Shown here: positions 36,138 through 45,582 of the stretch, piece by piece | How positions within the stretch are numbered: the stretch's first letter is position 1 | How the letters are laid out: the number at the start of each line of letters is the position of its first letter | NCBI RefSeq assembly: GCF_002926165.1 | Contig: NZ_MAGP01000013.1 | Span: 1 to 64,000, forward strand | Source of the DNA: Micromonospora chalcea | GTDB lineage: Bacteria; Actinomycetota; Actinomycetes; Mycobacteriales; Micromonosporaceae | DNA: 64,000 bases | Reading direction: 5' to 3' | Notes under the pieces: generated by a model | What the model saw: only the letters and a program-made list of their open reading frames with translations | Database searches by the model: none | Told to the model about the DNA's origin: nothing | Made by a program: the position numbers and the translations under genes

Positions 36138-39100
36138 AGTAGCTCGCCTCCGGGTGGTGCACCACGATCGCGTCGGTGGCCTGCTCCGGCACCAACTGGA
36201 ACTCCTCCGACAACTGCACCCCGATCCGCTCGGCCCCCAGCAGCTCCACGATCTTCGCCCGGTCCTCCAGGTCCGGGCAGGCCGGGTAGCCGAACGCGTA
36301 CCGGCAGCCCCGGTAGTCGGTGCGCAGCAGACCGGCCAGGTCGGCCGGGTCGTCGTCGGCCACGGTGCCGCCGCCGGGCAGCACCAGCTCGGCGCGGATC
36401 CGCCGGTGCCAGTACTCCGCGAGGGCCTCGGTGAGCTGCACCGACAGGCCGTGCACCTCCAGGTAGTCGCGGTACTCGTTGCCGGCGAACATCTTCGCCG
36501 TGTACTCGCTGATCGGCTGCCCGACGGTGACCAGCTGCAACGCCACCACGTCGAGCTGGTCGCCCTTGGGCCGGAAGAAGTCGGCCAGGCACAGCCGCCG
36601 CTCCTGCCGCTGCCGGGGGAAGGAGAACCGGGCCCGCTCGCTGTGCCCGTTCTCGTCCAGCACCACCAGGTCGTTGCCCTCGGAGTACGCGGGGAAGTAG
36701 CCGTACACCACGGCCGCCTCCAGCACCTGGTCGGAGATCAGGCGGTCCAGCCAGTACCGCAGCCGGGGCCGGCCCTCGGTCTCGACCAGTTCCTCGTACG
36801 ACGGGCCCTTGCCGCCGCGGGCGCCGCGCAGCCCCCACTGGCCCAGGAACGTGGCCCGCTCATCCAGCAGCGCCGCGTAGTCGGCCAGCGGCACGCCCTT
36901 GACGACGCGGGTGCCGAAGAACGGCGGCTTCGGCACCGCCACGTCCACCGCCACGTCGGAGCGGACCGAAGCGTCGTCCAGTTCGGGCAGGGCCTCGCGC
37001 ACCTGCGCGCGCTGCCGCTCGCGGCGCTCCCGGCGGGCCGCCAGCGCCGCCTCGCGCTCCGGGTCGACCACCGGCGCGCCGCCGCGCTTGGCCCCCATCA
37101 CGCGGTCCATCAGGGACAGCCCTTCGAACGCGTCGCGGGCGTAGTGCACCTGACCCGGGTAAATCGACCGCAGGTCGTCCTCCACGTACGCGCGGGTCAG
37201 CGCCGCACCGCCGAGCAGCACCGGCCAGCGCTCGGCCACGCCGCGGGAGGCCATCTCGGCCAGGTTCTCCTTCATGATGACGGTGCTCTTGACCAGCAGG
37301 CCGGACATGCCGATCGCGTCGGCGCGGTGTTCCTCGGCCGCGTCGAGGATCGCGTTGATCGGCTGCTTGATGCCGATGTTGACCACGTCGTAGCCGTTGT
37401 TGGACAGGATGATGTCGACCAGGTTCTTGCCGATGTCGTGCACGTCGCCCTTCACCGTGGCGAGCACGATCCGGCCCTTGCCGTCGTCGTCGGTCTTCTC
37501 CATGTGCGGCTCCAGGTACGCCACCGCGGTCTTCATCACCTCGGCGGACTGGAGCACGAACGGCAACTGCATCTGGCCGGAGCCGAACAGCTCGCCGACC
37601 ACCTTCATGCCGTCCAGCAGCAGGTCGTTGATGATGGACAGCGGCGTACGCCCCTGCGCCATCGCCGTGTCCAGGTCGGCCTCCAGGCCGTTGCGCTCAC
37701 CGTCGATGATCCGCCGCTTGAGCCGCTCGTCCAGCGGCAGCGCGGCCAGTTCCTCGGCCCGGGTGGCGCGCGCCGCCGCCGCGTCCACGCCCTCGAACGC
37801 CTCGATGAACCGCTGCACCGGGTCGTATCCCTCGCGGCGCCGGTCGTACACCAGGTCGAGCGCCACCTCGCGCTGCTCGTCCGGGATCCGCGACATCGGC
37901 AGGATCTTGCTGGCGTGCACGATCGCCGAGGTCAGCCCGGCCTGGGCGCACTCGTGCAGGAACACCGAGTTGAGCACCTGCCGGGCCGCCGGGTTGAGGC
38001 CGAACGAGACGTTGGAGATGCCGGCGGTGAAGTTGACGCCCGGATAACGGGCCGCGATCTCCCGGATCGCCTCGATCGTCTCGATGCCGTCGCGGCGGGT
38101 CTCCTCCTGCCCGGTGGCGATCGGGAACGTCAGCGCGTCGATGAGGATGTCCTCCCGACGCATCCCCCACCGGCCGGTCAGGTCGTCGATCAGCCGGGAG
38201 GCCACCCGTACCTTCCATTCGCGGGTGCGGGCCTGGCCCTCCTCGTCGATGAGCAGCGCCACGACGGCGGCGCCGTGCTCCTTGACCACCGGCATGACCC
38301 GCGCGTAGCGGGAGTCGGGGCCGTCGCCGTCCTCGAAGTTGACCGAGTTGACCACGCACCGGCCGCCGAGCATCTCCAGGCCGGCCTCGATCACCGCCGG
38401 TTCGGTGGAGTCCAGCACGATCGGCAGCGTCGACGCGGTGGCGAACCGGCCGGCCAGCTCCCGCATGTCCTGCGTGCCGTCGCGGCCCACGTAGTCGACG
38501 CAGAGGTCGAGCAGGTGCGAGCCGTCCCGGGCCTGGCTGCGGGCGATCTCCACGCAGGCCTGCCAGTCCCCGGCGAGCATGGACTCGCGGAACGCCTTCG
38601 AGCCGTTGGCGTTGGTCCGCTCCCCCACCATCAGGATGCTGGCGTCCTGGGCGAACGGCACGTGGTGGTAGATCGAGGAGACCCCGGCCTCCGGCTTCGG
38701 CTCCCGCGCCACCGGCGCCCGCCCGCCGAGGCGCTCCACCAGCACCCGGATGTGCTCCGGGGTGGTGCCGCAGCAGCCGCCGATCAGGCCCACGCCGTAG
38801 TCGGTGAGGAACTGCTCCAGGGCGTCGGCCAGCTCGTCCGGGCTGAGCGGGAAGTACGCCCCGTCGGCCGTGAGCACCGGCAGGCCCGCGTTCGGCATCA
38901 CCGAGATCGGGATGCGCGAGTGCTGCGCCAGGTAGCGCAGGTGCTCGCCCATCTCCGCCGGGCCGGTCGAGCAGTTGAGCCCGATCAGGTCGACGCCGAG
39001 CGGCTCGATCGCGGTCAGCGCCGCGCCGATCTCGCTGCCCAGCAGCATCGTGCCGGTGGTCTCCACCGCCACCTGACAGATGATCGGCACGTCCCGGCCC

Positions 39101-39639
39101 GCCTCGGCGCGGGCCCGCTTCGACCCGACCACCGCCGCCTTGACCTGGAGCAGGTCCTGGCAGGTCTCGATGATCAGCGCGTCCGCCCCGCCGGCGATCA
39201 GGCCGGCGGCGTTCTCCTGGTACGCGTCGCGCAGCGAGGCGTAGGTCGCGTGCCCGAGCGTGGGCAGCTTGGTGCCCGGGCCCATCGCGCCGAGCACGAA
39301 CCGGGGGTGCTCCGGCGTCGCGTACTCGTCGGCGGCCTCCCGCGCGATCCGCGCGCCCGCCTCGGACAGCTCCCGGATGCGGCCGGGGATGCCGTACTCG
39401 GCGAGGTTGGGCAGGTTCGCGCCGAACGTGTTGGTCTCCACGCAGTCCGCGCCGGCGGCCAGATAGGCGTCGTGCACGCCGCGGACCACGTCCGGCCGGG
39501 TCACGTTGAGGATCTCGTTGCAGCCTTCGAGGCCGTCGAAGTCGTCAAGGGTGAGATCGGCGGCCTGGAGCATCGTCCCCATCGCGCCGTCCGCGATCAG
39601 GATCCGATCGGCCAGCAGGTCACGCAACGAAATAGGCAC
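36124..39639 (-). CDS. metH: Cobalamin-dependent methionine synthase MetH
   Basis: MetH transfers a methyl group from methyltetrahydrofolate through cobalamin to homocysteine. The 1171-residue protein has all modules in order: a homocysteine domain with zinc ligands Cys223, Cys289 and Cys290; a pterin domain (GERTNANGSKAF); a cobalamin cap and Rossmann domain with the DxHxxG box, lower ligand His734 in GDVHDIGKN; and a reactivation domain near the end (PACPDLEDR). GTG 39639 starts the family N-terminus. I saw no cobalamin riboswitch upstream. The 3' end overlaps the island edge. Confidence 0.97.
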   Translation of the reverse strand: MPISLRDLLADRILIADGAMGTMLQAADLTLDDFDGLEGCNEILNVTRPDVVRGVHDAYLAAGADCVETNTFGANLPNLAEYGIPGRIRELSEAGARIAREAADEYATPEHPRFVLGAMGPGTKLPTLGHATYASLRDAYQENAAGLIAGGADALIIETCQDLLQVKAAVVGSKRARAEAGRDVPIICQVAVETTGTMLLGSEIGAALTAIEPLGVDLIGLNCSTGPAEMGEHLRYLAQHSRIPISVMPNAGLPVLTADGAYFPLSPDELADALEQFLTDYGVGLIGGCCGTTPEHIRVLVERLGGRAPVAREPKPEAGVSSIYHHVPFAQDASILMVGERTNANGSKAFRESMLAGDWQACVEIARSQARDGSHLLDLCVDYVGRDGTQDMRELAGRFATASTLPIVLDSTEPAVIEAGLEMLGGRCVVNSVNFEDGDGPDSRYARVMPVVKEHGAAVVALLIDEEGQARTREWKVRVASRLIDDLTGRWGMRREDILIDALTFPIATGQEETRRDGIETIEAIREIAARYPGVNFTAGISNVSFGLNPAARQVLNSVFLHECAQAGLTSAIVHASKILPMSRIPDEQREVALDLVYDRRREGYDPVQRFIEAFEGVDAAAARATRAEELAALPLDERLKRRIIDGERNGLEADLDTAMAQGRTPLSIINDLLLDGMKVVGELFGSGQMQLPFVLQSAEVMKTAVAYLEPHMEKTDDDGKGRIVLATVKGDVHDIGKNLVDIILSNNGYDVVNIGIKQPINAILDAAEEHRADAIGMSGLLVKSTVIMKENLAEMASRGVAERWPVLLGGAALTRAYVEDDLRSIYPGQVHYARDAFEGLSLMDRVMGAKRGGAPVVDPEREAALAARRERRERQRAQVREALPELDDASVRSDVAVDVAVPKPPFFGTRVVKGVPLADYAALLDERATFLGQWGLRGARGGKGPSYEELVETEGRPRLRYWLDRLISDQVLEAAVVYGYFPAYSEGNDLVVLDENGHSERARFSFPRQRQERRLCLADFFRPKGDQLDVVALQLVTVGQPISEYTAKMFAGNEYRDYLEVHGLSVQLTEALAEYWHRRIRAELVLPGGGTVADDDPADLAGLLRTDYRGCRYAFGYPACPDLEDRAKIVELLGAERIGVQLSEEFQLVPEQATDAIVVHHPEASYFNAK

Positions 39640-39880
39640 ATGGCCCAGGTTAGTGCGCCCGAGTACGCCAGACTCACCCGAACCGGGCCTTCCCACATAC
39701 TGCCCGGCCGACCGGCGTACGCCTTTGCGCCGGTTCGCCCGGGTGGTCACCCTCGGCGACCGGCGCGGCCGACGGGCCGGCCCCGTCGGCGGCACGTAGG
39801 CTGGCGGACGTGAAGGACAACAGGGGTGCGACAGTGCGACGGAGCGACGCCGCGCCCGACGAGCAGGGTGAGGTGACGGC

Positions 39881-40750
39881 GTGACCGAGTTCGACGGGCT
39901 GCCGGTACTGCGCTCGCCGGTCGCCATCGCGGCCTTCGAGGGCTGGAACGACGCCGCCGACGCCTCCACCGCCGCCGTGGAACACCTGGAGCAGGTCTGG
40001 CAGGCCCGGCAGGTGACCGAGCTGGACCCGGAGGACTTCTACGACTTCCAGGTCAGCCGTCCGACGATCACCATGGCCGACGGGGAGACCCGGCGCGTCG
40101 AGTGGCCCACCACGCGGTTCATGGTGGCCAGCCCGGAGGGCACCGAGCGGGACGTGGTGCTGATCCGGGGCATCGAGCCGAGCATGCGCTGGCGGACGTT
40201 CTGCGAGCAGGTGCTGGAGATCTGCCACAGCCTGGAGGTCGAGCGGGTGGTGCTGCTCGGCGCGCTGCTGGCCGACGTGCCGTACACCCGGCCGCTGCCG
40301 ATCAGCGGCAGCGCGTCGGACGCCGACGCCGCCAAGCGCTACCAGCTCACCCCCACCCGGTACGACGGGCCGACCGGCATCGTCGGCGTGCTGCACGACG
40401 CCTGCACCCGCGCCGAGGTCGACGCGGTGTCGTTCTGGGTGCACGTGCCGCACTACGCCAACAACCCGCCCTGCCCGAAGGCCACGCTGGCGCTGCTGCA
40501 CCGGGTCGAGGAGGTGCTCGACCTGCCGGTGCCGATGGCCGACCTGGCCGAGGAGGCCGCCGAGTGGGAGCAGCGGGTGCGCAGCGCCGCCGAGCAGGAC
40601 GCGGAACTCGGCGAGTACGTGCGTGAGCTGGAGGAACGGGTCGGCGACGCCGGCATCACCCCGTTGACCGGGGACGAGATCGCCCAGGAGTTCGAGAAGT
40701 ACCTGCGTCGCCGCGGCGGTTCCGCCGGGCCGACAGCGGGTTCCTGGTAG
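39881..40750 (+). CDS. PAC2 family protein
   Basis: The 289-residue protein matches PAC2 (proteasome assembly chaperone-like) proteins, which in actinobacteria are conserved beside mshC but whose role is not established. It has the PAC2 opening VAIAAFEGWNDAADAS, the central VVLLGALLADVPYTRP and FWVHVPHYANNPPCPKAT. The C-terminal 70 residues are helical and charged. It starts at GTG 39881 with GAGGTG upstream, divergent from metH. The word proteasome in the family name does not prove a link with the locus at 9-16 kb. Confidence 0.9.
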   Translation: MTEFDGLPVLRSPVAIAAFEGWNDAADASTAAVEHLEQVWQARQVTELDPEDFYDFQVSRPTITMADGETRRVEWPTTRFMVASPEGTERDVVLIRGIEPSMRWRTFCEQVLEICHSLEVERVVLLGALLADVPYTRPLPISGSASDADAAKRYQLTPTRYDGPTGIVGVLHDACTRAEVDAVSFWVHVPHYANNPPCPKATLALLHRVEEVLDLPVPMADLAEEAAEWEQRVRSAAEQDAELGEYVRELEERVGDAGITPLTGDEIAQEFEKYLRRRGGSAGPTAGSW

Positions 40751-40762
40751 CCGTTTTCCGTC

Positions 40763-40794
40763 GAAGCCGGGTCCCCCTGCCGGGGCCCGGCTTC
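40763..40794 (+). terminator. Hairpin after the PAC2 gene
   Basis: GAAGCCGGG (40763-40771) plus CCCC pairs with GGGG and CCCGGCTTC (40786-40794), with one bulged T. It follows the stop codon by 12 nt. Confidence 0.7.
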
Positions 40795-40834
40795 TGCGTG
40801 TCCGGGGTGGCGCGGTCACACCCTCTAGGGCATC

Positions 40835-40846
40835 CTAGGAACCTAG
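40835..40846 (+). promoter_or_regulatory. Likely GntR operator palindrome
   Basis: CTAGG and CCTAG flank AA (40835-40846), 20 bp upstream of the GntR gene start. A second CTAGG lies 10 bp before. GntR proteins often bind their own promoter at such palindromes, so autoregulation is likely. This is inferred from position only. Confidence 0.5.
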
Positions 40847-40865
40847 CTGTTCTGAGGAGGCCCGG

Positions 40866-41657
40866 ATGCAGATCAACCCCGGCGCGGCCGAGTTCCCGCA
40901 CCGGCAGATCGCCGCGCAGCTCAAGGCCCAGGTGCGCCGCGGCGACTGGGGTCCCGGCGAGCGGCTGCCGTCCATCCCGGCCATCGCCGAGATGTTCGGC
41001 GTGGCGAAGCAGACCGTGCAGCGCGCCGTCGACCAGCTGCGGGTCGAGGGCATCCTGATCACCAAACCCGGCTCCGGTACGTACGTCCGGGGCACCCGGC
41101 GCCGCCTCAACCGCCTGTCCCGGGGCCGGTACGGCGGCTTCCGCGGCTACCACACCGACCTGGCCGCCCGGTACCGCCAGCAACTCGTCTCGGTCGGCCG
41201 CTCCCCCGCCCCGGCCGAGGTGGCCGACGCGTTCGGCGTCGCCGACGGCACCGAACTGCGCCGGCGCCGGCACCTGGTACGCACCGACGACTCCCCGGTC
41301 GAGGTCGGGGCGTCCTGGTTCCTGCCCGCCGACACCGCCGGCACGTCACTGGAGCGGGCCGAGGCGTTCGGCCGGCCGCTCTACCAGGAGGCCGAGGAGG
41401 TCACCGGCCGGCGGTACGTCACCGCCACCGACACGATCAGCGCACGCCAGCCCAGCCGGGAGGAGGCGGAGATCCTCCAGATCCGACCCGACACGCCGGT
41501 GCTGCACCTGCTGCACGTGGCGTACGACGAGCGACGCAAGCCGATCGAGGTCGCGCAGGCGACCTGGCCCGGCCCGATGACCACGCTCACCGAGGAGTAC
41601 AGGATCCCCGCCCCGGCTCCCGACCAGGACCCCGACCCCGGCCTGGTCCTGGGCTGA
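40866..41657 (+). CDS. GntR/HutC-family transcriptional regulator with UTRA domain
   Basis: The 263-residue protein has an N-terminal GntR winged helix (about 15-80: HRQIAAQLKAQVRRGDWGPGERLPSI, later GSGTYVRG). A C-terminal UTRA ligand-binding domain follows (about 100-250: DTISARQPSREEAEILQI, then LHLLHVAYDERRKPIEVAQ). UTRA domains sense small molecules such as sugars or amino acids. The likely operator overlaps its promoter, so it may repress itself. No obvious target operon is adjacent. Confidence 0.93.
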   Translation: MQINPGAAEFPHRQIAAQLKAQVRRGDWGPGERLPSIPAIAEMFGVAKQTVQRAVDQLRVEGILITKPGSGTYVRGTRRRLNRLSRGRYGGFRGYHTDLAARYRQQLVSVGRSPAPAEVADAFGVADGTELRRRRHLVRTDDSPVEVGASWFLPADTAGTSLERAEAFGRPLYQEAEEVTGRRYVTATDTISARQPSREEAEILQIRPDTPVLHLLHVAYDERRKPIEVAQATWPGPMTTLTEEYRIPAPAPDQDPDPGLVLG

Positions 41658-41674
41658 CCGCTTTGCCCCCGCCC

Positions 41675-41749
41675 CGGCGATCTTGCACTTTCCGCCCCGG
41701 CAGACGGCGCATTTCCGACGCTCCAGGGGCCGCGAGTGCAAGATCGCCG
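41675..41749. repeat. Intergenic inverted repeat, GATCTTGCACT type
   Basis: Fifteen-bp perfect arms at 41675-41689 (CGGCGATCTTGCACT) and 41735-41749, 45 bp apart. The arms are nearly those of the repeat at 1-59 of the window. Confidence 0.8.
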
Positions 41750-41897
41750 AGGCGTGCCGGCCGGGCCGGCGCACACATGCTCCCGGAACGGCCACGCCCG
41801 GGCGGAGCCCCCGAGTCGCGTCGTGCCGGGTGGAACACCGTGGGTGTCAAACCGCCCTCGAGACACCCGTCACGTTCCACCCGCCCGCTGAGCGACG

Positions 41898-41966
41898 CGA
41901 TCTTGCGGTTTCGGACCCCGCAAACTGGGGCGAAACGGCGATAACGTGGGCCGCAAGTGCAAGATC
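41898..41966. repeat. Intergenic inverted repeat, degenerate copy
   Basis: GATCTTGC (41898-41905) pairs with GCAAGATC (41959-41966). Flanking bases pair partly. It is a weaker relative of the 41.68-kb element. Confidence 0.6.
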
Positions 41967-41969
41967 GGC

Positions 41970-42016
41970 GAGGCGAGGCGAGGCGAGGCGGGAGCGAGGC
42001 GAGGCGGGAGCGACGC
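41970..42016. repeat. GAGGC-type microsatellite
   Basis: Runs of GAGGC and GGAGC pentamers repeat for about 45 bp next to the GATC-arm repeat. It is prone to slippage, so its length probably varies among relatives. Confidence 0.75.
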
Positions 42017-42088
42017 GAGGACGAGGCGCGGCGCGGGGGCGGGGACGGGTGAGCGAGGGACGGGTGCGCGGGCGGCCGGGCGGAACGG

Positions 42089-43327
42089 CTACAGGGCGAT
42101 GCCCAGGAGCGCGTCGACCGTGTCGGTGAACAGCACCGGGGCCTCCGGGTCGTCCGTGACGCCGTTCAACGCTCCGTCGGCCCAACGGTCAGCCGCCGCC
42201 AGAGCGCCCGGCGTGTCCAGATCGTCGGCCAGGCGCTCGCGTACCTCGGCCAGCAACGCCGCCCCCGACGGCCCGGCCGGCGCGGCGGCGGCCCGCCGCC
42301 AGCGGCCCAGCCGCTCCCGCGCCTCGGTGAGCAGATCCTCGGTCCAGGAGCGGTCGCTGCGGTAGTGACCGCTCATCAGCGCCAGCCGCACGGCCATCGG
42401 GTCGACCTTGTCGGCCCGCAGCCGGGACACGAAGACCAGGTTGCCCTGGGACTTCGACATCTTCTCGCCGTCCAGGCCGATCATGCCGGCGTGTACGTAG
42501 TGGTCGGCGAACGGCGCCTCGCCGGTGAGCCGCTCGGCGTGCGCGGCGGAGCACTCGTGGTGCGGGAAGATCAGGTCGTTGCCGCCGCCCTGCACGTCGA
42601 TCCGGTCGCCGAGCAGGTTCAACGCGATGACCGTGCACTCGATGTGCCAGCCGGGACGGCCCGCGCCCAGTTCGCCGCCGGGCCAGGACGGCTCGCCCTC
42701 GCGGGCGCCGCGCCACAGCAGCGGGTCGAGCGGGTCGCGCTTGCCGGCGCGCTCCGGGTCGCCGCCGCGCTCGGCGAACAGTTCCAGCATCTCCTCGCGG
42801 GACAGGTTCGACTCGTAGCCGAAGCGCGGGGCGGCGGAGATGTCGAAGTAGACGTCGCCGGTACCGTCGTCGAGCCGGTACGCCGCGCCGTCCTTGAGCA
42901 GCACCAGCACCTTCTCGGCAATCTCCGGGATCGACTCGACAGCGCCGACGTAGTGCGCCGGCGGGATCATCCGCAGCGCCTCCATGTCCTCGCGGAACAG
43001 CGCGGTCTCCCGCATGGCCAGGACCTTCCAGTCCTCGCCGTCGCGCTCGGCGCGTTCCAGCAGCGGGTCGTCGATGTCGGTGACGTTCTGCACGTACCGC
43101 ACGTCCAGGCCGGCGTCGCGCCACATCCGCTGCACCAGATCGAACGCGATCATGGTGGCGGCGTGCCCCAGGTGCGTGGCGTCGTACGGGGTGATGCCGC
43201 AGACGTACATCGAGGCCGCGCCCTCGGGCCGGCTGGGATGGGCGCCCTGCCGCGCCGAGTCGTACAACCGCAGCGGCACGCCCTCGCCGGGCAGCCGCGG
43301 CACCTCGTGTCCCGCCCAAGACTCCAT
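42089..43327 (-). CDS. mshC: Mycothiol ligase MshC (cysteine:GlcN-Ins ligase)
   Basis: MshC joins cysteine to glucosaminyl-inositol in mycothiol synthesis, the major thiol of actinomycetes. The 412-residue protein is related to cysteinyl-tRNA synthetase: [19 protein letters not shown] includes the zinc/Cys site and HIGH-like motif, and KMSKSQGN is the KMSKS loop. The N-terminal [12 protein letters not shown] and the shorter length compared with CysS mark it as MshC. It is the last gene of the minus-strand conserved cluster mshC, SCO1664, DUF3090, MSMEG_4193. Confidence 0.96.
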   Translation of the reverse strand: MESWAGHEVPRLPGEGVPLRLYDSARQGAHPSRPEGAASMYVCGITPYDATHLGHAATMIAFDLVQRMWRDAGLDVRYVQNVTDIDDPLLERAERDGEDWKVLAMRETALFREDMEALRMIPPAHYVGAVESIPEIAEKVLVLLKDGAAYRLDDGTGDVYFDISAAPRFGYESNLSREEMLELFAERGGDPERAGKRDPLDPLLWRGAREGEPSWPGGELGAGRPGWHIECTVIALNLLGDRIDVQGGGNDLIFPHHECSAAHAERLTGEAPFADHYVHAGMIGLDGEKMSKSQGNLVFVSRLRADKVDPMAVRLALMSGHYRSDRSWTEDLLTEARERLGRWRRAAAAPAGPSGAALLAEVRERLADDLDTPGALAAADRWADGALNGVTDDPEAPVLFTDTVDALLGIAL

Positions 43328-43394
43328 GACCGCCAGCCTAACGATCCGTCAGACGCTCGGGTGCCGCCCTACGGGTGATCAACGCGACAGCGGC

Positions 43395-44213
43395 TCACAT
43401 CGGCGGCCAGGGCATCGCCGGCCACTCCTCGGGAGGCAGCGGGAACCGGCCGGTCCCGCGCAGCCGCCGTACCCGGGTCGCCAGCGCTGCCGTCTCGCCG
43501 ATCGTCAGGTGCTCGGCCAGTTCGTCGCCGAGCGGGCCGCGGAGCTGACCGGCCAGCCCGTCGAGCATCTCCACCGCGTCCGGCGGCAGCTCGCGGCCGG
43601 CCCAGCCCCACAGCACCGTACGCAGCTTCTCCTCGACGTGGAAGCTCACGCCGTGGTCGACGCCGTAGATCCGGTCGTCCGGGCCGACGAGCACGTGACC
43701 GCCCTTGCGGTCGGCGTTGTTGATCACCGCGTCGAGCACGGCGAGCCGGGCCAGACGCGGGTCGTCGGCGTGCGCCAGCGCGTACGCGGCGCCGTCGTCG
43801 TCGCGGGCCGCGGCCACCGGGAACCAGCGCGGCGGGATCTCCCGCGCCGGCACGAACCCGACCAGCGGCTCGGCGTCGTCCGGCTCGTCGATCCAGAGCT
43901 GGCAGGAGCCGGGGCCGAACGGGCCGTCCCGCAGCACCGTGGGGGGCACCAGGTCCCAGCCGGTGGCCCGGGACACCAGGTAGGCGGCCACCTCGCGGCC
44001 GGCGAGCGTACCGTCCGGGAAGTCCCACAGCGGGCGCTCACCGCGTACCGGCTTGTAGACACAGTGGGCGGTGACGTCGCCGAGCGCGACGACGGCGCGC
44101 AGCGTGGCGTTGGAGGCGTCGACAAGCCGCCCCTCCAGGGTCAGCTCACCGTCGGCGAGCAGCCGCAGCGCCTCGGCGCCGTCCTGTCGGGGCTGCAGTT
44201 CCGACGACGTCAC
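43395..44213 (-). CDS. SCO1664 family protein
   Basis: A 272-residue member of the actinobacterial SCO1664 family, which has a kinase-like fold related to phosphatidylinositol 3/4-kinases but unknown substrate. Landmarks are HCVYKPVRGERPLWDFP at the nucleotide-binding part, LDAVINNADRKGGHVLV and GVDHGVSFH, resembling the HxDxxxxN and DHG catalytic loops. GTG 44213 overlaps the DUF3090 stop by 4 bp, so the two are coupled. Confidence 0.92.
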   Translation of the reverse strand: MTSSELQPRQDGAEALRLLADGELTLEGRLVDASNATLRAVVALGDVTAHCVYKPVRGERPLWDFPDGTLAGREVAAYLVSRATGWDLVPPTVLRDGPFGPGSCQLWIDEPDDAEPLVGFVPAREIPPRWFPVAAARDDDGAAYALAHADDPRLARLAVLDAVINNADRKGGHVLVGPDDRIYGVDHGVSFHVEEKLRTVLWGWAGRELPPDAVEMLDGLAGQLRGPLGDELAEHLTIGETAALATRVRRLRGTGRFPLPPEEWPAMPWPPM

Positions 44214-44797
44214 CGGTGATAGCCGTTGTTCCGGGGGCAGAGGTGACCGGCCGGGTCCAGCGGCTGCCCGCACAACGGGCAGGGGGGACGGCCGGCGTTG
44301 ACGACGCGCTTGGCCCGCTCGATGAACTCGCGGGTCGCCTCCGGGGTCAGCCGGACCCGGAGCCGGTCGAGGTGGTCGTCCGGCTCGTCCGGTTCCTCGT
44401 CGGCGTCGTCGTCCGCGTCGCCCAGCTCGACCTCGACCTCCGCCTCGCCCACAGCGATCGCCTCGATCACCACTGTCGCGGTGTCCACGTCGAAGGCCAG
44501 GCCCAGCGTGCCGACGCGGAACTCCTCGTCCACCGGGGTGTCGAGCGGCTCGTTGTCGCCGCCCGTCGGCGGCGCGGCCTCCGGCAGCTGCACGCCGAAG
44601 CGGCGCTGCTCCTCGGCGAGCAGCTCTTCGAGCTTCTCGGCGAGCAACGACACCTGGACCTTCTCCAGCGACACGCTGACCAGCCGGCCGCCGCCGCGCG
44701 CCTGGAGGAAGAACGTGCGCTCCCCCGGCGGGCCGACCGTACCGGCGACGAACCGCTCCGGCGGCTCGAAGGCGTGCACCTGGTGCGTCATACCCAC
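44210..44797 (-). CDS. DUF3090 family protein
   Basis: A 195-residue protein conserved in actinobacteria between the MSMEG_4193 and SCO1664 genes. It is an acidic beta-rich protein with a central Asp/Glu run and a C-terminal zinc-ribbon-like CPLCGQPLDPAGHLCPRNNGYHR. Its function is unknown. Conserved coupling to the kinase-like neighbour suggests that the two proteins act together. Confidence 0.93.
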   Translation of the reverse strand: MGMTHQVHAFEPPERFVAGTVGPPGERTFFLQARGGGRLVSVSLEKVQVSLLAEKLEELLAEEQRRFGVQLPEAAPPTGGDNEPLDTPVDEEFRVGTLGLAFDVDTATVVIEAIAVGEAEVEVELGDADDDADEEPDEPDDHLDRLRVRLTPEATREFIERAKRVVNAGRPPCPLCGQPLDPAGHLCPRNNGYHR

Positions 44798-44877
44798 GAC
44801 CCTATCCGGCGCGTGGAAGTGCCGCGCAGCCCACCGACGCCGAATCCGCCCAGAGCGAACGCGCCGCGCCGGGCCGG

Positions 44878-45582
44878 CTATCCGGCCGCGCCCGCGCCCC
44901 CGCCGACCGCCGCGTCCGACTCGGCCGGCCGCGCCGCGCGCCGGCGCCGCTTGCGCGGCGGCGGGACCAGCGCCGACAGGTCGCCGCCGGTGTCGTTGAG
45001 CCGGACCAGGAACGGCCGCAGCGGCGTGTAGCGGATCGCGGTCACCGACGCCGGGTCGGCCACGATCCGCTGAAAAAGATCAAGGTGTACGCCGAGCGCG
45101 TCCGCCACGATCGCCTTGATCACATCACCGTGGCTGCACGCGAGCCAGACCGCCTCCGGTCCGTGCTCGGCGGTGACCCGCGCGTCCCACGCCCGTACCG
45201 CCGCCACCGCGCGCGCGGACATCGCCGCCATCGACTCCCCGTGCGGGAACGCGGCGGCGCTCGGGTGCTGCTGCACCACCGGCCAGAGCGGCTCCTTCGC
45301 CAGCTTCTTCAGCGACTGCCCCTCCCAGTCGCCGTACCCGCACTCGATCAGCCCGTCGTCCACCACGGGCTCGGCGTCCGGCAGCGCCAGTTCGAGGGTC
45401 TGCCGGCAGCGGATCAGCGGGCTGGTCACCACCGCCGCGAGCGGCAGTCCGGCGAGCCGCCCGCCCACCGCCGTCGCCTGCGCCCGGCCGGTGTCGTCCA
45501 GCTCGACCGGTTGCCGCCCGGCCAGGCCGCCGTCGGCGTTCGCGGTGGTCCGGCCGTGTCGCAGAAGCAGAAGGGTCGCCAC
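44878..45582 (-). CDS. MSMEG_4193-family phosphomutase-like histidine phosphatase
   Basis: A 234-residue histidine-phosphatase-superfamily protein. LLLRHGRTTANA holds the catalytic RHG, HDxGR-like segments follow, and WLACSHGDVIKAI carries the second catalytic His. MSMEG_4193-type proteins occur next to DUF3090 in many actinobacteria, and their substrate is unknown. I chose GTG 45582 (VATLLLLRHG) over the GTG three codons upstream, because family members start immediately before the LLLLRHG strand. Confidence 0.92.
   Translation of the reverse strand: MATLLLLRHGRTTANADGGLAGRQPVELDDTGRAQATAVGGRLAGLPLAAVVTSPLIRCRQTLELALPDAEPVVDDGLIECGYGDWEGQSLKKLAKEPLWPVVQQHPSAAAFPHGESMAAMSARAVAAVRAWDARVTAEHGPEAVWLACSHGDVIKAIVADALGVHLDLFQRIVADPASVTAIRYTPLRPFLVRLNDTGGDLSALVPPPRKRRRRAARPAESDAAVGGGAGAAG

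Larger units (their letters stand above)
41658..42088. other. Repeat-rich intergenic region between the GntR gene and mshC
   Basis: These 431 bp hold no supportable gene. They contain two inverted repeats with GATCTTGC/GCAAGATC arms and a GAGGC microsatellite, all listed separately. The genes on both sides end here, so transcription terminators are expected. Confidence 0.7.

Noticed and set aside
36082..39813. Plus-strand open frame of 1243 codons opposite metH
   Set aside because: Shadow of metH. The translation is compositionally biased and has no domain.
39640..39880. Cobalamin or SAH riboswitch upstream of metH
   Set aside because: No B12-box or SAH-motif core is visible in the 240 bp shared with the divergent PAC2 gene.
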